From positions 1 through 64,000 of the forward strand of contig JAEDLC010000001.1 in assembly GCA_016295505.1 (NCBI GenBank): a stretch of 64,000 bases of DNA, written 5' to 3'. The position numbers and the translations under genes were made by a program. The first letter of the stretch is position 1; each line of letters begins with the position of its first letter. This DNA is from Dorea sp. Its GTDB lineage: Bacteria > Bacillota > Clostridia > Lachnospirales > Lachnospiraceae. Of this stretch, positions 34,207 through 43,302 are shown piece by piece. The notes under the pieces are model-generated. The model searched no databases. It was not told where the DNA came from and saw nothing but the letters and a program-made list of their open reading frames with translations.

Positions 34207-34335
34207 ATGAAAACAGTAGAACCAGGTAGTTATATTCAGAACGGGAACGTTGTCAGGATCCCGGATCAGGAAAGTGTTGCCGGAAATGGATATGAAGACC
34301 TGTTAAGTACTACACATGAGCTAATAGAACTTTAA
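34207..34335 (+). CDS. Possible small ORF upstream of oppA, 42 aa
   Basis: ATG 34207 opens a frame for a hydrophilic, acidic 42-residue peptide (MKTVEPGSYIQNGNVVRIPD...), ending 18 bp before the oppA start. AAAGAGA upstream is a weak ribosome binding site. The frame is open back to 34090, but that part runs through the palindromes. Codon use looks coding-like. It could be a leader peptide, a decayed gene end or chance. I do not recognise it. Confidence 0.35.
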   Translation: MKTVEPGSYIQNGNVVRIPDQESVAGNGYEDLLSTTHELIEL

Positions 34336-34353
34336 AGAAAAGGAGGATAACTT

Positions 34354-35997
34354 ATGAAAAAGAGAATATTAGCAGCTTTACTTTCTGCAGCAATGGCAGT
34401 TACTTTACTTGCCGGTTGTAGTACACCAAAATCCAATGATGGAGGTTCCGATGGAGAAGGCGGATCAGGAGAAAAGGTATTCCGTTATGCTACCAGAACA
34501 GAGCCAACATCTCTGGATCCACAGAAAGGAAACTGTATTCCTGACAATGAACTTCAGCATGCAGTAACAGAGAGCCTTGTACGTAACACAGGCGGTGAAA
34601 TCACACCAGGTGTTGCTGAATCATGGGAAGTTTCTGATGATGGTCTTGTATATACGTTCCACCTTCGTGAAGATGCAAAATGGAGCGATGGCGAGCCGAT
34701 CACAGCAGATGATTTCGTATATGGCTGGCAGCGTCTTCTTGATCCTGAAACAGGTGCATTATATGCATTCATCGGCGAGTATATTAAGAACGGTTATGCA
34801 GTTGAGACTGGCGAAGTTGATCCATCTGAACTGGGTGTAAAAGCAATTGATGAAAAGACATTTGAAGTCACTCTGGAAAATCCAACCGCTTATTTCCTTA
34901 GCCTTGTTGGTTCTTCTGGTCAGTATGCTCCATGTCGTAAAGACATTGTTGAAAAGTATGGCAATGACTTTGCTGCTACAGCAGATAAGAATGTCTATTC
35001 CGGTCCGTTCAAATTAACAAGCTCTGAAAATCAGGAATATGTATTTGAAAAAAATGAGAACTACTGGGATGCAGATAACATTAAACTTGACAAAGCAATT
35101 ATGAGTTATGTTGAAAAGGCAGAGACTCAGCTTGCTATGTATGAATCCGGCGAACTTGATTATGTTGAGATTCCATCTGCAAGTGTTCCGGAATATGAAG
35201 GCCAGGACAATACTTTCTTAAATGGTAACGTAGATTTCTTCTATATCAACCATAAGAGTGAAAACAAAGTTCTTGGTAACAAGAATTTCCGTCTTGCTCT
35301 GAACTATGCGCTGGATCGTAACAGCTATATTAAACTTGCAACAAGCGATGTTTACAAACCAAGTAACAGTCTGGTATTTGAAGGACTTCAGGGTGCAGAA
35401 AAGACATATGGTGAGGAATATGAACTGAATTCTTATCCATTAGATGGCGATACAGATAAAGCAGTTGAATATCTGAATGATGCAATGTCTGAACTTGGTA
35501 TTGCAAATGCTTCTGATATCAGTGTTGAAATTGTAACTACTGACGTAGAGTCCAGTAAGAAGATTGCAGAAGTTTGTCAGGAACTGTGGCAGAAAGCTCT
35601 TGGAATTAATGTTACAATCCGTCAGGTAACATATGCTGATATCTACGGAACAGTTCTTCCGGGCGGCGATTTTGAAATTGGTTACGGCGGATGGGGAGCT
35701 GACTATGATGATCCATACAGCTACCTTGAACTGTTCAAATCTGACAGTTTCTATAACTACAGCCAGTATGCAAATGATGAAGTTGATGCAGATCTGAAAG
35801 CTTCTCAGACTGAAACAGATGCAAAGACACGTATGGATTACCTGTTTGATGCAGAACAGAAGATTATTGATGATGGTGCATTTATTCCTCTTCAGCAGAG
35901 AGAAATTCACTATCTTGTAAGTGAAAAAGTATCTGGTCTTGTATTCTTCCACTGTGCAATTAACCTTGACTGGGTATATGCAGACGTTGCAGAATAA
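34354..35997 (+). CDS. oppA: Oligopeptide ABC transporter substrate-binding lipoprotein
   Basis: 547-residue SBP_bac_5 (cluster C) binding protein. Lipoprotein signal MKKRILAALLSAAMAVTLLAGCS, Cys in LLAGC as lipid site. Family motifs: RTEPTSLDPQKGNCIPDNELQHAVTESL, G.ITPGVAESWEVSDDGLVYTFHLREDAKWSDGEPITADDFVYGWQRLLDP, and GGWGADYDDPYSYLELF. Length and motifs fit peptide binding (OppA/DppE) rather than nickel. AAGGAGG upstream. Followed by two hairpins before oppB, which should raise oppA mRNA over the rest of the operon. Confidence 0.93.
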   Translation: MKKRILAALLSAAMAVTLLAGCSTPKSNDGGSDGEGGSGEKVFRYATRTEPTSLDPQKGNCIPDNELQHAVTESLVRNTGGEITPGVAESWEVSDDGLVYTFHLREDAKWSDGEPITADDFVYGWQRLLDPETGALYAFIGEYIKNGYAVETGEVDPSELGVKAIDEKTFEVTLENPTAYFLSLVGSSGQYAPCRKDIVEKYGNDFAATADKNVYSGPFKLTSSENQEYVFEKNENYWDADNIKLDKAIMSYVEKAETQLAMYESGELDYVEIPSASVPEYEGQDNTFLNGNVDFFYINHKSENKVLGNKNFRLALNYALDRNSYIKLATSDVYKPSNSLVFEGLQGAEKTYGEEYELNSYPLDGDTDKAVEYLNDAMSELGIANASDISVEIVTTDVESSKKIAEVCQELWQKALGINVTIRQVTYADIYGTVLPGGDFEIGYGGWGADYDDPYSYLELFKSDSFYNYSQYANDEVDADLKASQTETDAKTRMDYLFDAEQKIIDDGAFIPLQQREIHYLVSEKVSGLVFFHCAINLDWVYADVAE

Positions 35998-36029
35998 TTT
36001 TTTGTAAGATAAAACTCTGTAAATCAGTT

Positions 36030-36052
36030 CCGCCCGGCTTTTAGTCGGGCGG
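36030..36052 (+). other. GC-rich stable hairpin after oppA
   Basis: CCGCCCGGC-TTTTA-GTCGGGCGG, 9 bp with one G-U and no T run. Likely a 3'-end stabiliser or attenuator rather than a terminator. Confidence 0.7.
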
Positions 36053-36075
36053 GATGTATGAAAGAGTAAAAAAAG

Positions 36076-36126
36076 TGCTTCAGGGGAGAATGAGAAGGTT
36101 CGTCCTTCGTTGAAGCATTTTTTCTT
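36076..36126 (+). terminator. Intergenic terminator between oppA and oppB
   Basis: TGCTTCA pairs with TGAAGCA with an inner GAAGG-TTCGT-CCTTC hairpin, followed by TTTTTTCTTTT. No promoter is seen between it and oppB, so oppBCDF expression probably depends on read-through. Confidence 0.75.
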
Positions 36127-36147
36127 TTACAGTAGGAGGTATGTATT

Positions 36148-37068
36148 GTGGCTAAGTATATAGCGAAACGTGTAGTGGCAGCTGTGCTGACTCTCTGGGC
36201 GTTGGTTACGATCGTGTTTTTCCTCGTGCGTTTAATGCCGGGTGATCCATTTACCAGTGCAAAGCTTACAGAGCAGGTGGCAGAGAATATGAGATCTTAT
36301 TATGGATTTGATAAGCCGTTACTTGTACAATATTTTGTTTATATGGGAAATCTTCTGTGTGGTAATTTTGGTTATTCTATGAAATATACCAATAAAACTG
36401 TAAATTATATTATTGGACAGACCTTCCCATTTTCAGCGGATCTTGGTATCCGTGCACTTGTTCTTGCAATTTCTGTCGGACTTGTTCTGGGAATTATTGC
36501 AGCGAGAAACCGTGGCAAAAAAATTGACTTTTTCTGTGTTATCGTAGCTGTTATCGGTACCAGTATTCCAGACTTTATCATGGGTGCTTTTCTTCAGTAC
36601 TTTTTCGGTATCAAATGGGGACTGTTGCCGGTTGCAAAATATAATGGAATTGAGTATACGATTCTTCCGGCTCTTGCGTTATCTTTCTATACGTTGGCAT
36701 CTGTCTCGCGTATTATGAGATCCAGTATGCTGGAAGTTGTACAGCAGGATTTCATTAAGACAGCACGTTCCAAAGGATTGTCGGAAATGCGCATTACCTG
36801 TAAGCATCAGATCAGAAATGCAATTATGCCTGTTATGACAGTGCTTGGACCGACAGTTGCATCAGTACTGACTGGTACTTTCGTTCTTGAGTCTATTTTC
36901 GCAATCCCTGGTATGGGTAAATATTATGTTGAAAGTGTCAGCGTCAATGATTACTCAATGGTATTGGGTATGACGGTGTTTTATGGTATATTCCTTGTAA
37001 CTGCTAACTTGATCGTGGATATTCTGTATGGTGTTGCAGACCCACGTGTACGAATTGGAAGAAAGTAG
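36148..37068 (+). CDS. oppB: Oligopeptide ABC transporter permease OppB
   Basis: 306-residue inner-membrane permease with six helices. Start GTG 36148 is set by AGGAGG at 36134-36139. MAKYIAKRVVAAVLTLWALVTIVFFLVRLMPGDPF is the classic OppB/DppB N-terminus. The EAA loop is TARSKGLSEMRITCKHQIRNAIMPVMTVLG, the contact point for the ATPases. Followed 8 bp later by oppC. Confidence 0.95.
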   Translation: MAKYIAKRVVAAVLTLWALVTIVFFLVRLMPGDPFTSAKLTEQVAENMRSYYGFDKPLLVQYFVYMGNLLCGNFGYSMKYTNKTVNYIIGQTFPFSADLGIRALVLAISVGLVLGIIAARNRGKKIDFFCVIVAVIGTSIPDFIMGAFLQYFFGIKWGLLPVAKYNGIEYTILPALALSFYTLASVSRIMRSSMLEVVQQDFIKTARSKGLSEMRITCKHQIRNAIMPVMTVLGPTVASVLTGTFVLESIFAIPGMGKYYVESVSVNDYSMVLGMTVFYGIFLVTANLIVDILYGVADPRVRIGRK

Positions 37069-37076
37069 GTGAGAGA

Positions 37077-38003
37077 ATGGCAGAATTGAATCGTGATATG
37101 TTTGTAATAAAGGGAAAAGATGCAAAGCGCATGGAAAGCATCAGCAGGCCATCTCTCTCTTTCTGGCAGGATGCATGGCGACGGTTAAAAAAGAATCGTT
37201 CTGCAATTGTAGGACTGATTATCATCGTTCTTTACGCAGTGCTTGCAATCTTTGCACCTATGTTCAGTAAATTTAGTTTTTCAGAGATGGATATTGAAGC
37301 AATCCATTCTCTTCCGACATCAGTACACTGGCTGGGCTGTGATTCTACCGGACGTGACCAGTGGGTACGTATCTGGATGGGAGCTCGAGTATCCTTGAGT
37401 ATTGGTCTTATATCCGCAGTTGTAAATATGTGTGTTGGTGCCGTAATCGGAGGCCTTTGTGGATATTACGGCGGAAAACTGGATATGATTGTAATGCGTA
37501 TCGTAGATATCCTGTATGGTATTCCAAGTCTGATTATTACCATTCTTGTTATGATGGTAATCGGACAGGGTGGTGTAATGCCTCTGATCATTGCTCTTTG
37601 TATCGTTGGATGGATTGGAACCTGCCGATTTGTTCGTGGTGAGGTTTATCGTCTGAAGGAGCAGGACTTTGTAATGGCGGCAAAGGTACTTGGTGTACCG
37701 GATTTTCCGATCATTATCCGTCATATTATTCCGAATATCATGGGTATGCTGATTACTAACTTATGTATGGCAATTCCGGGAGCAATCTTCCAGGAGGCAT
37801 TCTTAAGCTACATTGGTCTTGGTATCAAGCCACCGAACTGTAGCTGGGGAATTCTTGCAAAAGAAGGTATACAGTATCTTCGTACCTATCCGCATGAAGT
37901 TATTATCCCTGCATTTTTTATCTGTACAACTATGTTGGCCCTGAACCTGCTGGGTAATGGTCTTCGTGATGTTGTAGACCCAAGACTTCGTGGAACTGAT
38001 TAG
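37077..38003 (+). CDS. oppC: Oligopeptide ABC transporter permease OppC
   Basis: 308-residue permease, six helices. The N-terminus FWQDAWRRLKKNRSAIVGLIIIVLYAVLAIFAPMF and the motif HWLGCDSTGRDQWVRIWMGARVSLSIG are typical OppC/DppC. EAA loop: MAAKVLGVPDFPIIIRHIIPNIMGMLITN. C-terminus GNGLRDVVDPRLRGTD. Pairs with OppB in the membrane channel. Confidence 0.95.
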   Translation: MAELNRDMFVIKGKDAKRMESISRPSLSFWQDAWRRLKKNRSAIVGLIIIVLYAVLAIFAPMFSKFSFSEMDIEAIHSLPTSVHWLGCDSTGRDQWVRIWMGARVSLSIGLISAVVNMCVGAVIGGLCGYYGGKLDMIVMRIVDILYGIPSLIITILVMMVIGQGGVMPLIIALCIVGWIGTCRFVRGEVYRLKEQDFVMAAKVLGVPDFPIIIRHIIPNIMGMLITNLCMAIPGAIFQEAFLSYIGLGIKPPNCSWGILAKEGIQYLRTYPHEVIIPAFFICTTMLALNLLGNGLRDVVDPRLRGTD

Positions 38004-38015
38004 GAGGAATGTGAA

Positions 38016-39053
38016 ATGGCAGAGAGAGAAAATATTCTTGAATTAAAAAATCTGGTTTTTTCCTTTCATACATACGGCGGCGAAGTCAAAGCTGTACGAG
38101 ATGTCAGCTTTAATGTGCGGAAGGGAGAGATTCTTGGAATTGTAGGAGAGTCCGGATGTGGTAAGAGTGTTACTGCACAGTGTATTCTCCGCCTGAATCC
38201 GGAGCCACCTGGATTCTTTGAAAATGGAGAAATCCTGTTTAATGGAGAAGACATCCTTAAGATGTCCAATAAAGAAATACGAAAAATCAGAGGACGTGAA
38301 ATCGGATTTGTATTTCAGGATCCGATGACCTCCCTGAATCCGACCATGAGAGTCGGGGCCCAGATTGAAGAAGTGTTCCTTGGAAGAACGGATGTCACCA
38401 AAAAAGAAGTGAAGGAAAGAGCACTGGAAATCATGAAACTGGTTGGAATCAATGATACCGAAAAACGATACAAACAGTATCCTCATGAGTTATCTGGTGG
38501 TATGAAACAGCGTATCATGATTGCAATCGCGCTGGTAAGTCGTCCGAGTGTAATTATCTGTGACGAGCCGACTACATCTCTGGACGTAACAATTGAGGCA
38601 CAGATTCTGGATCTTTTACTGGAACTGAGGGAAAAACTCGGAACCTCTATTATCATGATCACTCATGACCTGGGTGTTATTGCAAGACTTTGTGACCGTG
38701 TAATCGTTATGTACGGCGGTAAGATAGTAGAACGTGGAAATGTAAATGAAATATTCTATGATACAGCACATCCTTATACAAAAGGACTTATGAAATCTAT
38801 TGCAAAGCTGGATACGAAGAAAGGCGATAAGCTTCATCCGATTGAGGGAACACCTCCGGATCTTTTTGCACCTCCGAAGGGATGCCCGTTTGCGGCACGT
38901 TGCGATTATGCAATGGATGTATGTAGTCAGATGCCTCCGGAAACATATAAAATATCCGAAGAACATAAGACCTGCTGCTGGCTGCAGCATGAGATGGCGC
39001 CGGATACAGAGTTGAAGAAAGAAAATGCAGTACTGGAAGGGGAGGGAAAATAA
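38016..39053 (+). CDS. oppD: Oligopeptide ABC transporter ATPase OppD
   Basis: 345-residue ATPase. Walker [16 protein letters not shown]-loop FVFQDPMTSLNP, ABC signature LSGGMKQR, Walker B VIICDEPTTSLDVT and His switch ITHDLG. C-terminal oligo_HPY region GCPFAARCDYAMDVC with cysteines suited to an Fe-S or metal site. AGGAGG upstream. Partner of OppF. Confidence 0.95.
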   Translation: MAERENILELKNLVFSFHTYGGEVKAVRDVSFNVRKGEILGIVGESGCGKSVTAQCILRLNPEPPGFFENGEILFNGEDILKMSNKEIRKIRGREIGFVFQDPMTSLNPTMRVGAQIEEVFLGRTDVTKKEVKERALEIMKLVGINDTEKRYKQYPHELSGGMKQRIMIAIALVSRPSVIICDEPTTSLDVTIEAQILDLLLELREKLGTSIIMITHDLGVIARLCDRVIVMYGGKIVERGNVNEIFYDTAHPYTKGLMKSIAKLDTKKGDKLHPIEGTPPDLFAPPKGCPFAARCDYAMDVCSQMPPETYKISEEHKTCCWLQHEMAPDTELKKENAVLEGEGK

Positions 39054-39054
39054 T

Positions 39055-40035
39055 ATGAATAATCAGGAAAAACAGCCTCTCGTTCAGGTAAAAGATTTGT
39101 GTAAATATTTTCAGGTAGGCAGACATGCAACACTGAAAGCTGTTGATGGTGTGACTTTTGATATCTATAAAGGTGAGACTGTAAGTCTCGTTGGTGAGTC
39201 AGGATGTGGTAAATCAACGACAGGACGCTGTATCATCCGTCTGTATGATCCGACCAAGGGGCAGGTGATCTATGATGGAAAAGATATCACAAAATTAACA
39301 CGTGAAGAGAAAAAACAATTTACAACAAAAGTGCAGATGATCTTCCAGAATCCATATGCTTCTCTGAATCCACGTATGACGGTAAAAGAAATCGTAGGTG
39401 AAGGTCTGAAGTATCAGGGAGTACCTGCAAAAGATATCGAGAAAAAAGTACAAGAACTTCTGGAAACGGTAGGTCTGAATAAAGATCATATGTCACGTTT
39501 CCCTCACGAGTTCTCTGGTGGACAGAGACAGCGTATCGGTATTGCCCGTGCTCTGGCTGTAGATCCGGAATTCATCATTTGTGATGAGCCGATCTCTGCT
39601 CTGGACGTGTCTATTCAGGCACAGGTTATTAACATGCTGAAAGAACTGCAGGATACGATGGGACTGACATACCTGTTCATAGCCCATGACCTGAGTGTTG
39701 TAAAATACATCTCTGACCGTGTGGTAGTTATGTATCTTGGAACGATCGTAGAGACCGCGGAGACGGAAGAGTTATACTCCAATCCGACACATCCGTATAC
39801 ACAGGCTCTGCTGTCCGCAATTCCGGAGGCGGATCCGGACAAGGCAAAGAGCAATGTTCGTATTCCGATCAAGGGAGAGATTCCAAGTCCGATCAATCCA
39901 AAGGACTGCTGCCGATTCGCAGAAAGATGTCAGTATGCGACAGAACGGTGCTTCAAAGAGATGCCGAAGCTGCATGAGATCGCACCGGGACATGTGGTTG
40001 CATGCCATCTGACAGAAGGAGATCAGTTGAAATAA
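39055..40035 (+). CDS. oppF: Oligopeptide ABC transporter ATPase OppF
   Basis: 326-residue ATPase; ATG 39055 follows GGAGGG; an upstream in-frame start overlaps oppD. N-terminus [47 protein letters not shown] (Walker A near the end of this stretch), Q-loop [14 protein letters not shown], signature [15 protein letters not shown], Walker [15 protein letters not shown], His switch IAHDLSVV, oligo_HPY with [15 protein letters not shown]. Last gene of the Opp operon; terminator follows. Confidence 0.95.
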   Translation: MNNQEKQPLVQVKDLCKYFQVGRHATLKAVDGVTFDIYKGETVSLVGESGCGKSTTGRCIIRLYDPTKGQVIYDGKDITKLTREEKKQFTTKVQMIFQNPYASLNPRMTVKEIVGEGLKYQGVPAKDIEKKVQELLETVGLNKDHMSRFPHEFSGGQRQRIGIARALAVDPEFIICDEPISALDVSIQAQVINMLKELQDTMGLTYLFIAHDLSVVKYISDRVVVMYLGTIVETAETEELYSNPTHPYTQALLSAIPEADPDKAKSNVRIPIKGEIPSPINPKDCCRFAERCQYATERCFKEMPKLHEIAPGHVVACHLTEGDQLK

Positions 40036-40085
40036 GTACTTAAAAAAAGAATAAAAGTTATTGGATCGTAATGACCAGATGAAAG

Positions 40086-40124
40086 AGCTGCTGTAAAACG
40101 AGAATCGTTTTGCGGCAGCTTTTT
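40086..40124 (+). terminator. Terminator of the opp operon
   Basis: AGCTGCTGTAAAACGA pairs with TCGTTTTGCGGCAGCT (G-U wobbles) with a 3-nt loop, then TTTT. Confidence 0.88.
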
Positions 40125-40212
40125 AAGGTTCCGGTCTTAGTGTTTCAGGAATATTCTTCTGATCATGTTATTAAAATGATAATAACAGACGTAAACCGGT
40201 AAGGAGAGGAAT

Positions 40213-41424
40213 ATGGTAAGGATTCTGGCGGTACTCATAAGTCTGATGCTGTGTATACAGCCCGTATATGCGACATCAGCAAGAGAGGATGAAAATGACG
40301 GCCAGACAGCGGAGGAACAACAGAAAACAGAACAGCAGGAAGCAGGACTTCAGATCACTGCTCCTTCTGCAATCCTGATGGAGGCTTCGACCGGTCAGGT
40401 GATCTATGAAAAGAACCCGGATGAGCAACTTCCGCCTGCAAGTGTGACGAAGGTGATGACGCTCCTTTTAATCTTTGATGCACTGGAGTCAGGACAGATT
40501 GGGCTCGAGGATGAGGTGACTACCTCAGAATATGCCGCGTCTATGGGAGGTTCACAGGTATTTCTGGAGCCGGGAGAGACGCAGACGGTTAAAACCATGA
40601 TCAAATGTATCTCTGTTGCAAGTGCTAATGATGCCTGTGTGGCGATGGCGGAATATATCTGCGGAAATGAAGAAGAATTCGTTGCGCAGATGAATCGGCG
40701 TGCCGGGGAGCTTGGAATGGAGAATACACATTTTGTCAACTGTAACGGACTGGATACGGATGGACATCTTACCACGGCGAGAGATATTGCACTGATGTCC
40801 CGGGAGCTTATCATTACATATCCTCAGATCTATGATTATTGTAAGATATGGATGGAGAATATTACGCATACTACAAAAAAAGGAACTTCGGAATTCGGGC
40901 TCACTAACACAAATAAGCTGATTCGCCAGTATGAATATGCCACCGGACTGAAGACGGGGTCTACCAGCAAAGCGAAATTCTGTGTTTCTGCAACGGCCAG
41001 AAAGGATGGTATAGATCTGATCGCAGTAATTATGGCGGCTCCGGACAGCAAAACACGGGTAAAAGATGCCATTACACTTTTGAATCACGGGTTTGGGAAA
41101 TGTCAATGTTATGAAGAAAAAGAGGTATTGCCTATAGAACCGGTAAAAGTGTCAAAAGGAGTGGAAAAGACCGTGAATGTCAGGCAGGAGAAAGTGTTTT
41201 CCTATGTAGATACAACGGGAGCGAACTTAAGTCAGATCGAGCGGAAAGCAGAAGTGAAGGAACCGGTAAGAGCGCCGGTGAAAAAAGGACAGAAGGTGGG
41301 TGAAGTCGGATATTATCTTGAAGAGCAGAAGATTGGAAGTGTGGATATTGTTGCGGAAGAGACTGTTGAGAAAATGAATTATCAAAGCGCGGTGAGTGAT
41401 ACGCTGGAAGAATTTCTGCTGTAA
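40213..41424 (+). CDS. D-alanyl-D-alanine carboxypeptidase (DacF-type, PBP5 family)
   Basis: 403-residue exported low-molecular-weight PBP that trims the terminal D-Ala of peptidoglycan stem peptides. Signal peptide VRILAVLISLMLCIQPVYATSA. Active-site motifs: S77-V-T-K80 (SxxK), S137-A-N (SxN) and K247-T-G. A C-terminal PBP5_C beta domain (about 300-375) precedes an amphipathic end (SAVSDTLEEFLL), likely the membrane anchor. AAGGAGAGG upstream. No clear -35/-10 pair was found. A paralogue lies at 43949. Confidence 0.92.
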   Translation: MVRILAVLISLMLCIQPVYATSAREDENDGQTAEEQQKTEQQEAGLQITAPSAILMEASTGQVIYEKNPDEQLPPASVTKVMTLLLIFDALESGQIGLEDEVTTSEYAASMGGSQVFLEPGETQTVKTMIKCISVASANDACVAMAEYICGNEEEFVAQMNRRAGELGMENTHFVNCNGLDTDGHLTTARDIALMSRELIITYPQIYDYCKIWMENITHTTKKGTSEFGLTNTNKLIRQYEYATGLKTGSTSKAKFCVSATARKDGIDLIAVIMAAPDSKTRVKDAITLLNHGFGKCQCYEEKEVLPIEPVKVSKGVEKTVNVRQEKVFSYVDTTGANLSQIERKAEVKEPVRAPVKKGQKVGEVGYYLEEQKIGSVDIVAEETVEKMNYQSAVSDTLEEFLL

Positions 41425-41439
41425 CAGAAGATATGTAAT

Positions 41440-41498
41440 AAAACAGGGATTGTCGAAGATGTACGCCTGTACATGGAAACAATTCCTGTTTTCTTTTC
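41440..41498 (+). terminator. Terminator after the first carboxypeptidase gene
   Basis: AAAACAGGGATTGT pairs with ACAATTCCTGTTTT (one G-U), with an inner ATGTAC-GCCT-GTACAT hairpin, then TTCTTTT. Confidence 0.8.
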
Positions 41499-41503
41499 TC
41501 TGA

Positions 41504-41532
41504 TTGCAAATTCTTTCGAATAATTATATAAT
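41504..41532 (+). promoter_or_regulatory. Promoter of the metallophosphoesterase gene
   Basis: TTGCAA (41504-41509), 17 bp, TATAAT (41527-41532). Confidence 0.8.
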
Positions 41533-41559
41533 GATGCAAGACGAAAAGGAGAGAAACAT

Positions 41560-42429
41560 TTGAAGATTATACTTGGCATTTTAATTATAATGATTGTACT
41601 TGTTCTGCTGGAAAATCTCAGAGAACTTCGGAATTTTAAAACTACATTTTATCAGATCTCATCACCAAAGCTTGCAAAGTTAAAGGAAGATAAACGTGTA
41701 TTATTCCTGAGTGATCTTCATAATCGAAGCTATGGAAAAGATAATGAGAAATTGCTGGAGGAGATTGAAAGACTTCACCCGGACGGTATTCTGATCGGAG
41801 GTGATATGCTGGTCAGAAAGGATGGGAATTCGTATGAAGGGACGCTGGCTTTTCTTGCAAAGCTTCCGGATATCTGTCCGGTCTATTATGCCAATGGCAA
41901 TCATGAGCAGAAGTTAAAAGAACTTCCGGAACAATACGAGCAATCGTATGAGACATATAAGGATCAGCTTGTGAAAGCAGGGATTCATTTTCTGGAAAAT
42001 GAGTCGTCTGTATGGGAGCTGGGGGATGTCAGGATCGTGATTACAGGGCTTGAGATCCCTCTTTCGGGGTACAGACATTTTGGGTCAGGGAAACTTCCGG
42101 TATCTGTCATCACTGAGCTGGTAGGGAGAGCGGGAGCAGGATATCAGATCCTTCTTGCGCATAATCCGGATTATGTAAAAGAATATCAGTCCTGGGGTGC
42201 GGACCTGATTCTCTGTGGTCATTATCATGGAGGTGTGGCCAGGATTCCGGGAATCGGCGGAGTCATTGCACCAAATTTCAGGTTATTTCCGCGATATTCC
42301 GGAGATATCTATCGGGAGGAAGATACAGTTACGGTTGTGAGCAGAGGACTTGGGACGCATTCTGTGCCGATTCGGATCCTGAATCCGCCGGAATTGATCG
42401 TGCTGGAGTTTTCCGGCGATAATGCTTGA
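41560..42429 (+). CDS. Membrane-anchored metallophosphoesterase (YkuE-like)
   Basis: 289 residues, start TTG 41560 behind AGGAGAG. An N-terminal helix (about 2-20) anchors the protein; the calcineurin-like phosphatase domain follows, with metal-ligand motifs SDLHNR, GGDML, NGNHE and GHYHGG in the usual order and AHNPDY before the last. Bacterial relatives such as YkuE are Zn/Mn-dependent and sit at the cell surface, but their substrates are not settled. scpA follows 107 bp later with its own promoter. Confidence 0.85.
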   Translation: MKIILGILIIMIVLVLLENLRELRNFKTTFYQISSPKLAKLKEDKRVLFLSDLHNRSYGKDNEKLLEEIERLHPDGILIGGDMLVRKDGNSYEGTLAFLAKLPDICPVYYANGNHEQKLKELPEQYEQSYETYKDQLVKAGIHFLENESSVWELGDVRIVITGLEIPLSGYRHFGSGKLPVSVITELVGRAGAGYQILLAHNPDYVKEYQSWGADLILCGHYHGGVARIPGIGGVIAPNFRLFPRYSGDIYREEDTVTVVSRGLGTHSVPIRILNPPELIVLEFSGDNA

Positions 42430-42454
42430 GTAATGAAGAAAAATCCTGTATAAT
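42426..42454 (+). promoter_or_regulatory. scpAB promoter
   Basis: TTGAGT (42426-42431), 17 bp, TATAAT (42449-42454). The -35 overlaps the stop codon of the phosphoesterase. Confidence 0.75.
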
Positions 42455-42536
42455 AGTAAAGTTATTATGACAGAGTATCACGTCCATGTCTGACAGGGAC
42501 ATTAGATAGAAGATAGATGGAAAATGAGGAAAATCA

Positions 42537-43301
42537 ATGGGAATTCCGGTAAAACTTCAGGTGTTTGAAGGTCCTCTGGACCTGCTCCTGCATCTGATTG
42601 ATAAAAATAAAATTGATATATACGATATCCCGATCGTGGAGATTACAAATCAATATATGGAATATATTAAGGCCATGGAGGAAGAGGATCTGAATATTAT
42701 GAGTGAATTCCTTGTCATGGCAGCTACGCTTCTGGATATCAAGTGCCGGATGCTTCTTCCGAAGGAAGTAAATGAAGAAGGAGAAGAAGAGGATCCGAGA
42801 CAAGAACTGGTGGAACAGCTTCTGGAGTATAAGATGTATAAGTATATGTCCTATGAACTGAAAGACCGGGAGATGGACGGAGAACAGGTGATGTACAAGA
42901 ATCCGACGATCCCGGAAGAGGTGCGGGAATATGAAGAACCTGTGAATATGGATGCGCTTCTTGGCGATCTTACGCTGGCAAAGCTGAACCGCATCTTTCA
43001 GGATGTGATGAAGCGTCAGGTTGATAAGGTGGATCCGGTCCGCAGTAAGTTTGGAAAGATTGAAAAGGAAGAAGTGACACTTCCGGACAAGCTTTCTTAT
43101 GTGACTGCGTATGCAAGAGAGCACAAAAAGTTTGATTTTCGGGAACTTTTATCCAGTCAGAGTTCAAGAACGCAGGTGGTGGTTACATTTCTGGCGATTC
43201 TGCAGCTGATGAAGGAAGGCGTAATCTATATTGAGCAGAATCAGCCATTTGATGAGATTACCATAACATCCAGAGTGGATGGCGATAACGGGGAAAGGTA
43301 G
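42537..43301 (+). CDS. scpA: Segregation and condensation protein A
   Basis: 254-residue kleisin that joins SMC dimers in the bacterial condensin. Typical start: PVKLQVFEGPLDLLLHLIDKNKIDIYDIPIVEITNQY; then LVMAATLLDIKCRMLLPKE. The C-terminal winged helix (VVTFLAILQLMKEGVIYIEQNQPFDEI) contacts SMC heads. scpB follows directly; smc itself is not in the window. Confidence 0.96.
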   Translation: MGIPVKLQVFEGPLDLLLHLIDKNKIDIYDIPIVEITNQYMEYIKAMEEEDLNIMSEFLVMAATLLDIKCRMLLPKEVNEEGEEEDPRQELVEQLLEYKMYKYMSYELKDREMDGEQVMYKNPTIPEEVREYEEPVNMDALLGDLTLAKLNRIFQDVMKRQVDKVDPVRSKFGKIEKEEVTLPDKLSYVTAYAREHKKFDFRELLSSQSSRTQVVVTFLAILQLMKEGVIYIEQNQPFDEITITSRVDGDNGER

Positions 43302-43302
43302 A

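Noticed and set aside
34090-34335. 81-codon frame upstream of oppA as a whole
   Set aside because: Its first half translates the terminator and the two palindromes; only the part from 34207 is kept as a weak candidate.
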